Assembly (NCBI RefSeq): GCF_007289895.1
Contig: NZ_CP041660.1
Span: 3,472,001 to 3,536,000, forward strand
DNA: 64,000 bases
Reading direction: 5' to 3'
Source of the DNA: Catenovulum sediminis
Lineage (GTDB): Bacteria; Pseudomonadota; Gammaproteobacteria; Enterobacterales; Alteromonadaceae
This document shows, piece after piece, positions 28,352 through 38,909 of the stretch. The notes beneath the pieces were generated by a model that worked only from the letters and a program-made list of their open reading frames with translations, was not told where the DNA came from and searched no databases. The first letter of the stretch is position 1, and every line of letters starts with the position of its first letter. A program made the translations under genes and the position numbers.

Positions 28352-29209
28352 TTAGTGATCTCTCATTCCTTTATTATATCTGGATTCTTTCAAGCCATCT
28401 TTTACTCGACGCAGGTTTTCACGAAACTTGCTCCCGCGCCTCAAAGTAAAACCGGTCGCTAATATGTCGACCAGGACTAATTGAGCTATTCTTGAAGACA
28501 TTGGCATATACAAATCAGTGTCTTCGCTAACTTCTAATGATAACACGAGATTACACTCGTGTGCTAAAGGACTCGTTGCATCTGTAATTCCAATGACAGT
28601 AGCATCGTTTCCTCTTGCCAATGCGGCACTTTCTACATGGCTTTTAGTTCGTCCTGTATGTGAAATAAAAACGACAACTTCGCCTTCAGAACTATTAATA
28701 CAGCTCATTCGCTGCATTAAAACATCGTCAAAACAAATGACAGGTACATTAAACCTGAAAAACTTATTTTGAGCATCGTGAGCAACCGCAGCAGATGCAC
28801 CTAAACCAAAAAACGAAATTTTTTTGGCTTGAGTTAAAATATCAACCGCTCTGTTTATGCTGACGGTATCAAGGTGTTGCCTTGCCGTTTCAAGCGCTGC
28901 CATGGTTGAATCAAAAATTTTAGATGAATATGCATCTGGACCATCTGCTTCGTCAACATGCCTGTTTAAATAAGGCGTCCCGCTAGCAAGACATTGCGCC
29001 AAGTGCAGTTTAAAATCGGGAAACCCTTTGGTATTCATGCGTCGACAGAATCGATTTACAGTCGGTTCACTCACGTCAGCTGCTTTTGCTAAAGTTGCGA
29101 TACTACTGTGCATCGCACTTTGTGGTGCCGACATTATTACTTCTGCTACTTTGCGTTCTGATTTACTAAAGGTATGTTGATTTAGAGCGATTTGTTCCAA
29201 AATATTCAT
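28352..29209 (-). CDS. hexR: HexR, RpiR-family regulator of central carbon metabolism
   Basis: 285 residues from the ATG at 29209 (MNILEQIALNQHTFSKSERKVAEVI); the frame extends 29 codons upstream without conserved sequence. The N-terminal RpiR helix-turn-helix (about 1-77) contains VSEPTVNRFCRRM. The C-terminal SIS sugar-phosphate domain (about 120-250) has FFGLGASAAVA and FISHTGRTKS. In gammaproteobacteria HexR binds KDPG and controls Entner-Doudoroff and glycolytic genes. It is divergent from zwf, and two HexR-like palindromes lie in the shared region, implying autoregulation and control of the zwf operon. Confidence 0.95.
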   Translation of the reverse strand: MNILEQIALNQHTFSKSERKVAEVIMSAPQSAMHSSIATLAKAADVSEPTVNRFCRRMNTKGFPDFKLHLAQCLASGTPYLNRHVDEADGPDAYSSKIFDSTMAALETARQHLDTVSINRAVDILTQAKKISFFGLGASAAVAHDAQNKFFRFNVPVICFDDVLMQRMSCINSSEGEVVVFISHTGRTKSHVESAALARGNDATVIGITDATSPLAHECNLVLSLEVSEDTDLYMPMSSRIAQLVLVDILATGFTLRRGSKFRENLRRVKDGLKESRYNKGMRDH

Positions 29210-29270
29210 ACTGGTTACCAACTGGCGTAATAATATTCGTATAAAAAATCTATTATGCCTGATGCTTGGT

Positions 29271-29285
29271 CGTAATTTAACTACA
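29271..29285. promoter_or_regulatory. Candidate HexR operator (secondary)
   Basis: CGTAATTTAACTACA matches the published HexR consensus TGTAATTNAATTACA at all but two positions. It lies in the hexR-zwf divergent region, 62 bases upstream of the hexR start and close to the stronger site at 29311, suggesting cooperative binding. Confidence 0.55.
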
Positions 29286-29310
29286 AAATAACACAATTTT
29301 TATATTATTA

Positions 29311-29325
29311 TGTAATTCAACTACA
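29311..29325. promoter_or_regulatory. Candidate HexR operator (primary)
   Basis: TGTAATTCAACTACA differs from the HexR palindrome consensus (TGTAATTNAATTACA) at a single position. It lies between the divergent hexR and zwf genes, 102 bases upstream of hexR and 168 bases upstream of zwf. Both position and sequence fit HexR control of the Entner-Doudoroff operon and of hexR itself. Confidence 0.75.
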
Positions 29326-29492
29326 TTTTCCGGTACAATACAGATTATAAAACGGTTGAATACGTATTCGCAGTCTGTTGCACGTCTAGTGAGTTGTAAA
29401 AATATGTTTTTTGGTGTTCAATACCGCGCTTAAATTGCGCTTAGGCGCTTCTGGTAAAATTAATATCCACACGACTTAAACGGGGAGCAAAC

Positions 29493-30956
29493 ATGGTCTC
29501 GCAATCAAATAAGCCATGCGATCTAGTTTTATTCGGCACCAAAGGGGACTTGGCACGCCGTAAATTATTACCGTCATTATTTCAATTAGAAAAATCAGGG
29601 TTGTTAGACCCACAGACTAGAATCATTGGTGTTGCACGTCATGAAATGTCGCAAGCTGAATACGTGAGTTTAGTTGAAGAGGCATTACATACATTTATGA
29701 AAGAAGATGTATGTAAAGTGACTTGGCAGCGCTTTATGGCTAAGTTAGATTATTGCATGATAGACATGCGCAATTTAGACGCTTATGCCGCGTTAAAAGA
29801 TCTTGTTGACCAAGAAAATAGAGTAATGGTGAATTATTTCTCAACACCACCGTCTATCTTTGGCTCTATTTGTAAGGGTTTAAATGCTGCCGGTTTAATC
29901 AATAATGAAACGCGTGTCGTTTTAGAAAAACCAATTGGTCACGATTTAGAATCGTCTAAAGTGATCAATGATCAAGTTGCCGAGTTTTTCAATGAAGACC
30001 AAACTTATCGCATCGACCACTATCTTGGTAAAGAAACCACTTTAAATTTATTAGCACTTAGATTCGCTAATTCATTATTTGCCTCAAACTGGGATCATAA
30101 CTGTATCGACCACGTACAAATTACTGTGGCCGAAGAAGTTGGTATTGAAGGTCGCTGGGGTTATTTTGATGATGCAGGCCAAATGCGTGACATGGTACAA
30201 AACCATTTGCTTCAGGTTTTAAGCTTAGTTGCTATGAACCCGCCTGTCAGCCTAGATGCAAACAGTGTCCGTGACGAAAAGCTTCGAGTAATGAAGTGTC
30301 TTCGACCTATTACTAAAGAAAATGTTGCAGAAAAAACGGTTCGTGGACAATATACAGCCGGCGTTATTGGTGGCAAAGCTGTACCTGGATATCTAGAAGA
30401 AGAGGGTGCGAACACTGAAAGTAATACTGAATCTTTTGTCGCATTGCGAGTAGATATTGATAACTGGCGATGGTCTGGTGTGCCATTTTATTTGCGCACC
30501 GGTAAGAGAATGCCGGAAAAGTTGACAGAAATTGTCATTCACTTTAAAAATATGCCACACAATATTTTTAAAGAGAGCTTTGGGACATTACCTGCTAACG
30601 TGTTGACAATTCGTATGCAGCCTCGTGAAGGTGTTGAGTTCCAGATGTTAAATAAGGTCCCTGGATTAGATGACCATATGAATCTTCAGGAAACTAAACT
30701 TGATTTGAGTTTCTCTGAGGCTTTCAAAGACCAACGCATAGCGGATGCTTATGAGCGATTATTGTTAGAAGCATTGTTAGGTAATCAGTCTTTATTCGTT
30801 CGCCGAGATGAAGTCGAAGCCGCATGGTCTTGGGTTGATGGTATTTTCCAAGCTTGGGAAGAAACCAATGATAAACCTAAACCTTACCCAGCAGGTACTT
30901 GGGGGCCAGAAGCGTCGGCATTGTTGATGGCTAAAGATGAACGAGAGTGGGATTAA
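29493..30956 (+). CDS. zwf: Glucose-6-phosphate 1-dehydrogenase
   Basis: 487 residues, full length. It oxidises glucose-6-phosphate to 6-phosphogluconolactone with NADP+. The N-terminal Rossmann loop is FGTKGDLARRKLLPSLFQLE, the substrate/catalytic segment is RIDHYLGKET, and VLEKPIGHDLESS is also typical. It starts with an ATG behind GGGGAG. It is first in the zwf-pgl-edd-glk-eda unit, and 17 bases separate its stop from pgl. Confidence 0.97.
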   Translation: MVSQSNKPCDLVLFGTKGDLARRKLLPSLFQLEKSGLLDPQTRIIGVARHEMSQAEYVSLVEEALHTFMKEDVCKVTWQRFMAKLDYCMIDMRNLDAYAALKDLVDQENRVMVNYFSTPPSIFGSICKGLNAAGLINNETRVVLEKPIGHDLESSKVINDQVAEFFNEDQTYRIDHYLGKETTLNLLALRFANSLFASNWDHNCIDHVQITVAEEVGIEGRWGYFDDAGQMRDMVQNHLLQVLSLVAMNPPVSLDANSVRDEKLRVMKCLRPITKENVAEKTVRGQYTAGVIGGKAVPGYLEEEGANTESNTESFVALRVDIDNWRWSGVPFYLRTGKRMPEKLTEIVIHFKNMPHNIFKESFGTLPANVLTIRMQPREGVEFQMLNKVPGLDDHMNLQETKLDLSFSEAFKDQRIADAYERLLLEALLGNQSLFVRRDEVEAAWSWVDGIFQAWEETNDKPKPYPAGTWGPEASALLMAKDEREWD

Positions 30957-30973
30957 ATAATAAGGATTTTAAC

Positions 30974-31663
30974 ATGCAATTTACCGAATTTAACTCGAGC
31001 AATGATCTAAATGAAAACTTTGCTGAAAGAGTTGCAGGCTTACTCAGTGCTGCTATAGAAAAAAATGGAAGAGCTAGTTTGGTGGTGTCGGGTGGCCGTA
31101 CACCATTGCCGTTTTTCCAAAAATTATCTCAAGCGGATATCGCATGGAATAAAGTTGCGATTACGCTTGCCGACGAACGTTGGGTTGATAAAAATCACGA
31201 AGCAAGCAATACTGCTTTAGTATTAAATAATTTAATTCAAAACAAAGCTGCGGACGCAACCTTTGTTGAATTGAAAACATCAGAAGAAAGTGCGTTTGGC
31301 GCAGAGCCTTCAGTTGAAGCTAACCTGCAAAAACTATCTTTCCCAATTGATGTATTGATTTTGGGGATGGGTGAAGATGGTCATACAGCATCTTTATTCC
31401 CGTGTTCAGAGCAAATTCAACAAGGTTTAACTTCAGAAGAAGTGTGTATTGCAGTTCAGCCGACTACTGCGCCACATGAACGTATGTCATTGACGTTGAA
31501 GTCACTTTTGAATAGCCAACAAATATTTGTACATTTGGTTGGTGAAAGCAAAAAGGCTGTACTCGATAAAGCACTCGCTGGTGAGCAAGTTTCAGAAATG
31601 CCGATTAGAGCAATTGTGAAGCAAAATAATACACCTGTCGAAGTCGTCTGGGCTGCTAAATAA
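30974..31663 (+). CDS. pgl: 6-phosphogluconolactonase
   Basis: 229 residues from the ATG at 30974 (MQFTEF), which has AAGGA at good spacing; the frame extends 9 codons upstream into the zwf end without support. It is a DevB/SOL-type lactonase with VVSGGRTPLPFFQKL, ITLADERWV and the conserved LGMGEDGHTASLFP. It hydrolyses phosphogluconolactone between Zwf and Edd. Second gene of the operon. Confidence 0.95.
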   Translation: MQFTEFNSSNDLNENFAERVAGLLSAAIEKNGRASLVVSGGRTPLPFFQKLSQADIAWNKVAITLADERWVDKNHEASNTALVLNNLIQNKAADATFVELKTSEESAFGAEPSVEANLQKLSFPIDVLILGMGEDGHTASLFPCSEQIQQGLTSEEVCIAVQPTTAPHERMSLTLKSLLNSQQIFVHLVGESKKAVLDKALAGEQVSEMPIRAIVKQNNTPVEVVWAAK

Positions 31664-31681
31664 GCAGGAGACAAACACTCT

Positions 31682-33502
31682 ATGAACTCCATAGTGCAGG
31701 AAGTAACAGAACGAGTAATTGAACGTAGCCGAGATACGCGTAAAGCGTATCTCGATAAAGTTGAACGTGCCCGTATTAAAGGCCCGCATCGAGAAGTATT
31801 ATCCTGCGGTAATTTGGCACATGGCTATGCCGCTTGTGCCAAAAACGAAAAAAACACACTAAAGCAATTTAATAAAGCCAATATTGGTATTATCACCTCA
31901 TATAACGACATGCTATCTGCTCATCAACCATATGAGCATTATCCGAAAATTATTAAAGAAGCAATTGCGGAAACTGGTAGTGTCGCTCAGGTTGCCGGCG
32001 GTGTACCCGCTATGTGTGACGGTGTGACGCAAGGGCAACCAGGAATGGACCTAAGCCTTTTGAGTCGAGACGTGATAGCAATGGCATCCTGTATCGGGCT
32101 GTCTCATAACATGTTTGACGGTGCTTTAATGCTGGGTATTTGCGATAAGATCGTACCCGGTTTGGTTATGGCATCGCTTTCATTTGGTCACTTGCCGTTT
32201 GTATTTATCCCCGCTGGGCCTATGCCTTCAGGTATCCCGAACTCTGAAAAAACCAGAGTTCGTATGTTATATGCAGAAGGTAAAATTGGCGAAGATGCAC
32301 TTTTAGAATCTGAATCCGCATCTTACCACTCGCCGGGAACATGTACTTTTTATGGTACAGCCAACAGCAACCAGTTAGTGGTTGAAATGATGGGCTTGCA
32401 TCTACCAGGTTCTTCATTTGTTGAAACAGAATCATCATTGAGAAGAGCGTTAACGCGAGCTGCCGCGAAACAATCAACAAGAATAACGCACTTGGGAACT
32501 AATTACACACCGATTTCCAAGGTTGTTGATGAAAAATCGGTTATTAACGGTATTATTGCGTTACTAGCAACAGGTGGTTCGACTAACCACACCATGCACT
32601 TGGTTGCTATGGCAAGAGCCGCTGGCATTATAGTAGATTGGACTGACTTCTCTGATTTATCTAATGCAACGCCTTTGTTAACGCGTATTTATCCAAATGG
32701 CTCTGCCGATATTAACCAATTCCACCATGCTGGCGGTATGTCTGTATTATTTAAAGAACTTTTAGACGCAGATATTATTCACAATGATGTGCATACAATT
32801 TGTGGTCAAGGGCTTGAAAAATACACAAAAACCCCAGTTTTAAACGATGGTGAGCTTGAATGGGTCAGTGAGCCTTCAAAGTCTAAAGATAAAACGATTA
32901 TCGCAAGTGCAGCAAAACCATTTAAATCTCATGGTGGCTTACAGTTACTGCAAGGTAATTTAGGACGTAGCGTAATGAAAACATCTTCATTGCCTGAGGG
33001 AGATGTCGCATTTACTGCACCAGCTCGCGTGTTCGAAAGTCAGCACGAATTAGAAAAAGCGTTCAAGGACGGTAAGCTAGAAGGTGATTTTGTTGCTGTA
33101 GTTCGTTTCCAAGGTCCTAAAGCCATTGGTATGCCTGAGCTGCACAAATTAACACCACCACTTGGCGTATTGCAAGACAGAGGTCAGAAAGTTGCATTGG
33201 TAACTGATGGTCGTATGTCTGGTGCATCTGGTAAAGTTCCGGCAGCAATTCATATGACACCTGAAGCTATCGACGGTGGTTTATTAGCCAAAGTTGAAGA
33301 AGGTGACTTGATCCTAATCGATTCTGAGAAGGGCAAAGTTGAATTGTTAGTTGAGCCAGATGTACTTGCAAGTCGTGAAAATGCTAAACCTTCGCTTGTA
33401 GAAAGTGAGAGAGTTGGTATGGGACGAGAGTTTTTTGGTGCTTTAAGATCAAGAATGACTGGTGCCGAAGAAGGTGCATGTAGCTTATTTTATCAGGACT
33501 AG
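31682..33502 (+). CDS. edd: Phosphogluconate dehydratase
   Basis: 606 residues, normal length. Edd dehydrates 6-phosphogluconate to KDPG and needs a [4Fe-4S] cluster. Cysteines of the IlvD/Edd family are visible in [30 protein letters not shown] and [15 protein letters not shown]. The C-terminal block [26 protein letters not shown] is also characteristic. AGGAG lies about 11 bases before the ATG. Third gene of the operon, defining the Entner-Doudoroff route. Confidence 0.97.
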   Translation: MNSIVQEVTERVIERSRDTRKAYLDKVERARIKGPHREVLSCGNLAHGYAACAKNEKNTLKQFNKANIGIITSYNDMLSAHQPYEHYPKIIKEAIAETGSVAQVAGGVPAMCDGVTQGQPGMDLSLLSRDVIAMASCIGLSHNMFDGALMLGICDKIVPGLVMASLSFGHLPFVFIPAGPMPSGIPNSEKTRVRMLYAEGKIGEDALLESESASYHSPGTCTFYGTANSNQLVVEMMGLHLPGSSFVETESSLRRALTRAAAKQSTRITHLGTNYTPISKVVDEKSVINGIIALLATGGSTNHTMHLVAMARAAGIIVDWTDFSDLSNATPLLTRIYPNGSADINQFHHAGGMSVLFKELLDADIIHNDVHTICGQGLEKYTKTPVLNDGELEWVSEPSKSKDKTIIASAAKPFKSHGGLQLLQGNLGRSVMKTSSLPEGDVAFTAPARVFESQHELEKAFKDGKLEGDFVAVVRFQGPKAIGMPELHKLTPPLGVLQDRGQKVALVTDGRMSGASGKVPAAIHMTPEAIDGGLLAKVEEGDLILIDSEKGKVELLVEPDVLASRENAKPSLVESERVGMGREFFGALRSRMTGAEEGACSLFYQD

Positions 33503-33507
33503 AATAA

Positions 33508-34452
33508 ATGACGAAAATAGTTGCCGATATTGGTGGAACCAATATGCGCATTGCGCAAACGCATGGCGTAAACAACATCAGTGAGATTAGAAAATATAAA
33601 GTAACAGATTATGCATCACCTGTTGCAACCATCCAGGCGTATTTAAATGATACTGGGTGTGCTCAGCCAACACATGTCTGTTTAGCAATAGCTTGTCCGG
33701 TATCTGGTGATCAGATAACCATGACAAATCACTCCTGGTCTTTTTCGATTAAAGAAAGTCAGAAAGAATTGGGTGTTGAAGCTTTGCATGTCATTAATGA
33801 CTTTACAGCGATTGCTTTGTCGGTACCGTTTTTGGCAGATGATCAGAAAGTACAACTGGGCGGCGAAACAGTTGTGTCTGGTAAGCCGATAGCAGTATAT
33901 GGTGCGGGTACCGGACTTGGTGTTGCCCATGTAGTGCCGGTTTCGGGCAAATGGATCCCTTTACCCGGTGAAGGTGGTCACGTTGATTTTGCAACCAATA
34001 ACGATGAAGAAGCGCAAGTGCTTAAGTTCTTAGCAAATGAACTTGGACACGTTTCTGCTGAGCGCATAATCTCTGGGCAGGGCATTGCAAATATTTATCG
34101 TGCTTTAGCGCATATCAATGATGCTGAGATTAAAGCTTTAGAGCCTTCAGAAATCACTGAAAAAGCCATTAAAGGTGAATGCAAACTTTGTAAACGCACG
34201 CTGGATATGTTTTGCGAAACTATGGGCAGTTTTGGTGGCAATTTAGCGCTTAATCTACTTACGCAAGGCGGTGTGTATATTGCAGGCGGAATTGTTCCTC
34301 GTTTTATCGATTATGTAAAACAAAGTGGCTTCCGCCAACGATTTGAATCGAAAGGGCGTTTTGAAAAATTAAACAAGTCGATTCCTGTATATATAGTCAC
34401 GGAAGAGCAACCTGGCCTATTAGGCGCTGCAGCCTATATTGCTCAGAATTAA
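33508..34452 (+). CDS. glk: Glucokinase
   Basis: 314 residues. It is a bacterial glucokinase of the Glk (non-ROK) type, starting TKIVADIGGTNMRIAQ with the phosphate-binding DIGGTN motif. Further motifs are VINDFTAIALSVP with the catalytic Asp, VYGAGTGLGVAHV, PGEGGHVDFA and the C-terminal VYIAGGIVPRF. It phosphorylates internal glucose and feeds Zwf directly. It lies 5 bases after edd, in the middle of the operon, an arrangement common in Alteromonadales/Shewanella-type clusters. Confidence 0.95.
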   Translation: MTKIVADIGGTNMRIAQTHGVNNISEIRKYKVTDYASPVATIQAYLNDTGCAQPTHVCLAIACPVSGDQITMTNHSWSFSIKESQKELGVEALHVINDFTAIALSVPFLADDQKVQLGGETVVSGKPIAVYGAGTGLGVAHVVPVSGKWIPLPGEGGHVDFATNNDEEAQVLKFLANELGHVSAERIISGQGIANIYRALAHINDAEIKALEPSEITEKAIKGECKLCKRTLDMFCETMGSFGGNLALNLLTQGGVYIAGGIVPRFIDYVKQSGFRQRFESKGRFEKLNKSIPVYIVTEEQPGLLGAAAYIAQN

Positions 34453-34469
34453 ATTAAAGGTTTACAAAT

Positions 34470-35108
34470 ATGACAACAAGAAATTGGTCTATGCAACCGC
34501 TTGACGTGATGAACGCCGGCAAGGTTGTACCTGTTTTAGTTTTTAAAAAATTAGAACATGCACTTCCAGTTGCAGAAGCTTTGTTAGAAGGTGGTATTCG
34601 TGTATTGGAAATTACCTTGCGTACTGAATGTGCCTTAGATGCGATAAAACTCATCTCTGAAAAGTTACCTGAAGCAATTACTGGTGCGGGCACGGTAATC
34701 AATGCCCAGCAATTACAAGCAGTCGAAGATAATGGTGCTAAATTCGCGATTAGCCCAGGTTTGACACCTGACTTGTTAGAGGCTGCTAATAAGAGTAAAA
34801 CAGCCTTAATTCCAGGTATTGCAACTATCTCAGAATTGATGGTAGGTATTGAGCACGGATATGACAGTTTCAAATTCTTCCCGGCCGAAGCGAATGGTGG
34901 TGTGAATGCACTTAAATCTATAGGTGGTCCATTCCCGCATATCAATTTCTGTCCAACAGGTGGTATTAGCCCTAAGAATCTACAAGATTATTTAGCCTTA
35001 CCTAATGTTCGTTGTGCTGGCGGTTCATGGTTAGTTCCACAAGATGCAGTAGAGGCCGGTGATTGGAAAAAAATCACAGAGCTAGCAAAAGCAGCATCAC
35101 AAAGCTAA
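34470..35108 (+). CDS. eda: 2-dehydro-3-deoxy-phosphogluconate (KDPG) aldolase
   Basis: 212 residues. It cleaves KDPG to pyruvate and glyceraldehyde-3-phosphate. The Eda barrel motifs are [16 protein letters not shown] (catalytic Glu and Arg), [23 protein letters not shown] and the Schiff-base lysine in [23 protein letters not shown] binds phosphate. Last gene of the operon, followed by a bidirectional terminator shared with gapA. Confidence 0.97.
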   Translation: MTTRNWSMQPLDVMNAGKVVPVLVFKKLEHALPVAEALLEGGIRVLEITLRTECALDAIKLISEKLPEAITGAGTVINAQQLQAVEDNGAKFAISPGLTPDLLEAANKSKTALIPGIATISELMVGIEHGYDSFKFFPAEANGGVNALKSIGGPFPHINFCPTGGISPKNLQDYLALPNVRCAGGSWLVPQDAVEAGDWKKITELAKAASQS

Positions 35109-35174
35109 ATGGATAAATAAGAGGGGGAGATTCCTCTTATTTTTAAAGTTTGGTGAAAGAAAAAACCTAGATAT

Positions 35175-35204
35175 AAAAAAGCCCTCTATTAAAGAGGGCT
35201 TTTT
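35175..35204. terminator. Bidirectional terminator between eda and gapA
   Basis: AAAAAAGCCCTCT, a 5-base loop and AGAGGGCTTTTT form a 7-bp GC-rich stem flanked by an A-run on one side and a T-run on the other. It can therefore end both the plus-strand eda transcript and the convergent minus-strand gapA transcript. Confidence 0.92.
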
Positions 35205-35225
35205 GATTCTATATGAAAGCTAGCC

Positions 35226-36251
<1,026 letters not shown>

Positions 36252-36483
36252 TTAAGCTTTGCTGAATTTAGCATTCGCTAGCGTTCAAGTTATATTATTT
36301 ATGATTAATAAACTGGCGGTATTATACAAAATCTATAATACAAAAACTCAATTATTTTTAATCTACTCTCGTGAATAGTCAATATTTGAACTATTTTTGA
36401 ATTCGTATGCGAAACACGATAAAACCGTGAAAAATATGGATTTTCGTTTATGCTAATGTCATATCAAACGAATAGGACTCAAT

Positions 36484-38672
36484 ATGAATAATGAATTAAT
36501 TGATCAAATTGCCAAAGCTAGAGGCATCGAAACTAAATACCTTAATGCTTGGGGCAAGATGCAATTGTCGACCCGGATAGCAAGGCTAAATTATTAAAAG
36601 CGATGGGGTATGCGGTAGATGAAGAAGCAAAACTTGCAGAACAAGTTGAAGATGAACGGAGAGATTATTGGTTAAATTATATTGACCCTGTCAAAATTAT
36701 TCGCACTGATGAATCCATTGAAATCGAAATTCGAGTACCCATTTCAGCGGCGAACAGTATTTTTAAAGTACAGGTTACAACAGAGCAGGGCGTTCAATCG
36801 AATCTTGATGTTAAACCTATTGATGGTGCAATGTTAGATGTTGAAGTGATCGACGAACTGGAATTTCAGGAATATTTGGTGACAATACCGGGTGAGTTTC
36901 CGTGTGGCTACCATTCGTTGACCTTGTTGGACGAAAACGGTGAATTTATCACAGAACAATCTCTGATAGTTGCGCCTAAACAGTGTTACCAGCCAGATGA
37001 TATCAAAAGTGGTCGAAAAGTTTGGGGGACAAGTGTCCAGCTGTATTGTTTACGTACAGAAAAAAATTGGGGGATGGGCGATTTTACAGATCTTGAATAT
37101 TTAATCGAAAAAATTGCAGAAAATGGTGGTGATTTTGTCGGCTTAAACCCAATTCATGCGCTTTATCCGTCAAATGCAGATGCCTGTAGTCCTTATAGTC
37201 CATCATCGCGTCGCTGGCTAAATTTGTTGTATATTGATGTCACTAAAGTATATGGTTTTGCTGCAGAACAAAGCGCACAAGCCATTGTTCAGTCAGAAGA
37301 ACATCAAAATCTAAAAGCACATGCCAGAAATACCGATCATGTAGATTACAATGCGATAGCTAAATTAAAATTACCTGTTTTAAAAGCTTTGTTTGCCCAT
37401 TTTGAAAATAATGCTTCAGATGAAATGAAAAAGGAGTTTGATGATTTCATTCGTAAAGGTGGAGATTCTCTTCGTCAGCAATCGATATTTGATGCAGTAC
37501 AGGACTCTCTGCAGCAACAGGGAATTTTAGCTTGGGGATGGCCAAGTTGGCCGGAAAATTTAAGTGAATATCACAAACCGGATGTCGCTAAATTTGCACA
37601 GGAGAATAAATCGTTAGTTGATTTTTACGCTTGGTGCCAATGGATCGCATTTGCACAATTGGATGCTTGCCAAGCTAAAGCAAAAGAATTAGGTATGACA
37701 TTAGGGATATACAGGGATCTTGCTGTAGGGGTCAGCTCTGGAAGTGCTGAAGTTTGGGCTAATCGAGATTTATATTGTGCTGATGTCAGTGTTGGCGCGC
37801 CACCTGATCCACTTGGTCCTCAGGGGCAAAGTTGGGGCTTACCACCGATGGAGCCAAACAGACTATATAGTCAAAAATATCAGCCTATCATCGATATGTA
37901 TCGCTCAAATATGCAATCTTGTGGTGCACTCAGAATCGATCATGTTATGGCATTATTGCGATTATGGTGGGTGCCAGGTGGTGAACACGCAACAAAAGGC
38001 GCCTATGTGTATTACCCAATTGATGATCTGTTGGCGTTGTTGTGTTTAGAAAGTCAACGCAACCAATGTATGATTATTGGCGAAGATTTAGGTACGGTCC
38101 CTGAAGGCATTCGTGAAATTTTTGCCGAAAATTGCGTCCTTTCTTATCGAGTATTTTTCTTTGAAACCGCGCCTGATGGTGGGTTTTACTCACCTTCTCA
38201 TTATCCGCGTCAAGCCATGGCAACACTGACGACACATGATATGGCAACCTTGAAAGGATTTTGGCATTGTGATGATTTAAAACTCGGGCACACTTTAGGT
38301 ATTTATCCAGACGAAAACGAATTGGAAGGGTTATTCCATGCTCGTCATGTTGCTAAACAGCGTATATTAGACAGTTTGCATGGACATGAGTCTGTTTCTT
38401 CAAATATCTCACGCGATGCTCATCAGGTTGGCATGAGCAGAGAGCTTAACCACTCAATGCAAATTCATATGGCTAAAGCCAATAGTGCATTGCTTAGTTT
38501 GCAATTAGAAGATTGGCTTGAAATGGATATGCCGGTCAATGTACCAGGCACCTGTGATGAATATCCAAACTGGCGCCGGAAGTTATCAACTAATCTTGAG
38601 GAGTTGTTCGCTCAGGATGAGATCAGCACGCTCACTCTGGGGTTGAATCAAGCGCGTTCATTAAATATGTAA
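36484..38672 (+). CDS. malQ: 4-alpha-glucanotransferase (amylomaltase), with a frameshift near the 5' end
   Basis: The natural start is the ATG at 36484 with AGGA six bases upstream. This frame reads MNNELIDQIAKARGIETKYLNAWG and then goes out of phase. The remaining 700 residues continue in the next frame from QDAIVDPDSKAKLLKAMGY to 38672. The junction is a run of four G (36551-36554); five would restore one protein of about 729 residues, the normal MalQ length. The GH77 catalytic features are intact: SVQLYCLRTEKNWGMGDF, GIYRDLAVGVSSGSAEVW, LRIDHVMALLRLWWVPGG (nucleophile Asp), MIIGEDLGTVP (acid/base Glu) and LTTHDMATLKGFW. If the deletion is real, a TTG at 36549 could still start a nearly complete protein. 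Upstream of glgB and glgX. Confidence 0.9.
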
Positions 38673-38693
38673 TAATTGTACATTCTATACGCT

Positions 38694-38735
38694 AACTGCG
38701 TGAACCTAATGTATAAAAAGTGTTCACGCAGTTTT
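38694..38735 (+). terminator. Stem-loop after malQ
   Basis: AACTGCGTGAAC and GTTCACGCAGTT form a perfect 12-bp stem with a 16-base loop, starting 21 bases after the malQ stop, and TT follows. It probably ends or attenuates the malQ transcript ahead of glgB, which begins 175 bases later. Confidence 0.6.
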
Positions 38736-38909
38736 AGCAAACGTTTTATAACCAATAATTGCGAAATTAAGAAGTAATTAAAGATTGAAAGCGAAAGAAA
38801 TTTCAATCAAACTGGATTTTGCCCAACACCGTTTAAGGAATTAAACGAGTTATTATAAATAATGGGCTAAAATTACTAAACATTTCATTCAGTACAACAG
38901 GACTTTTGT

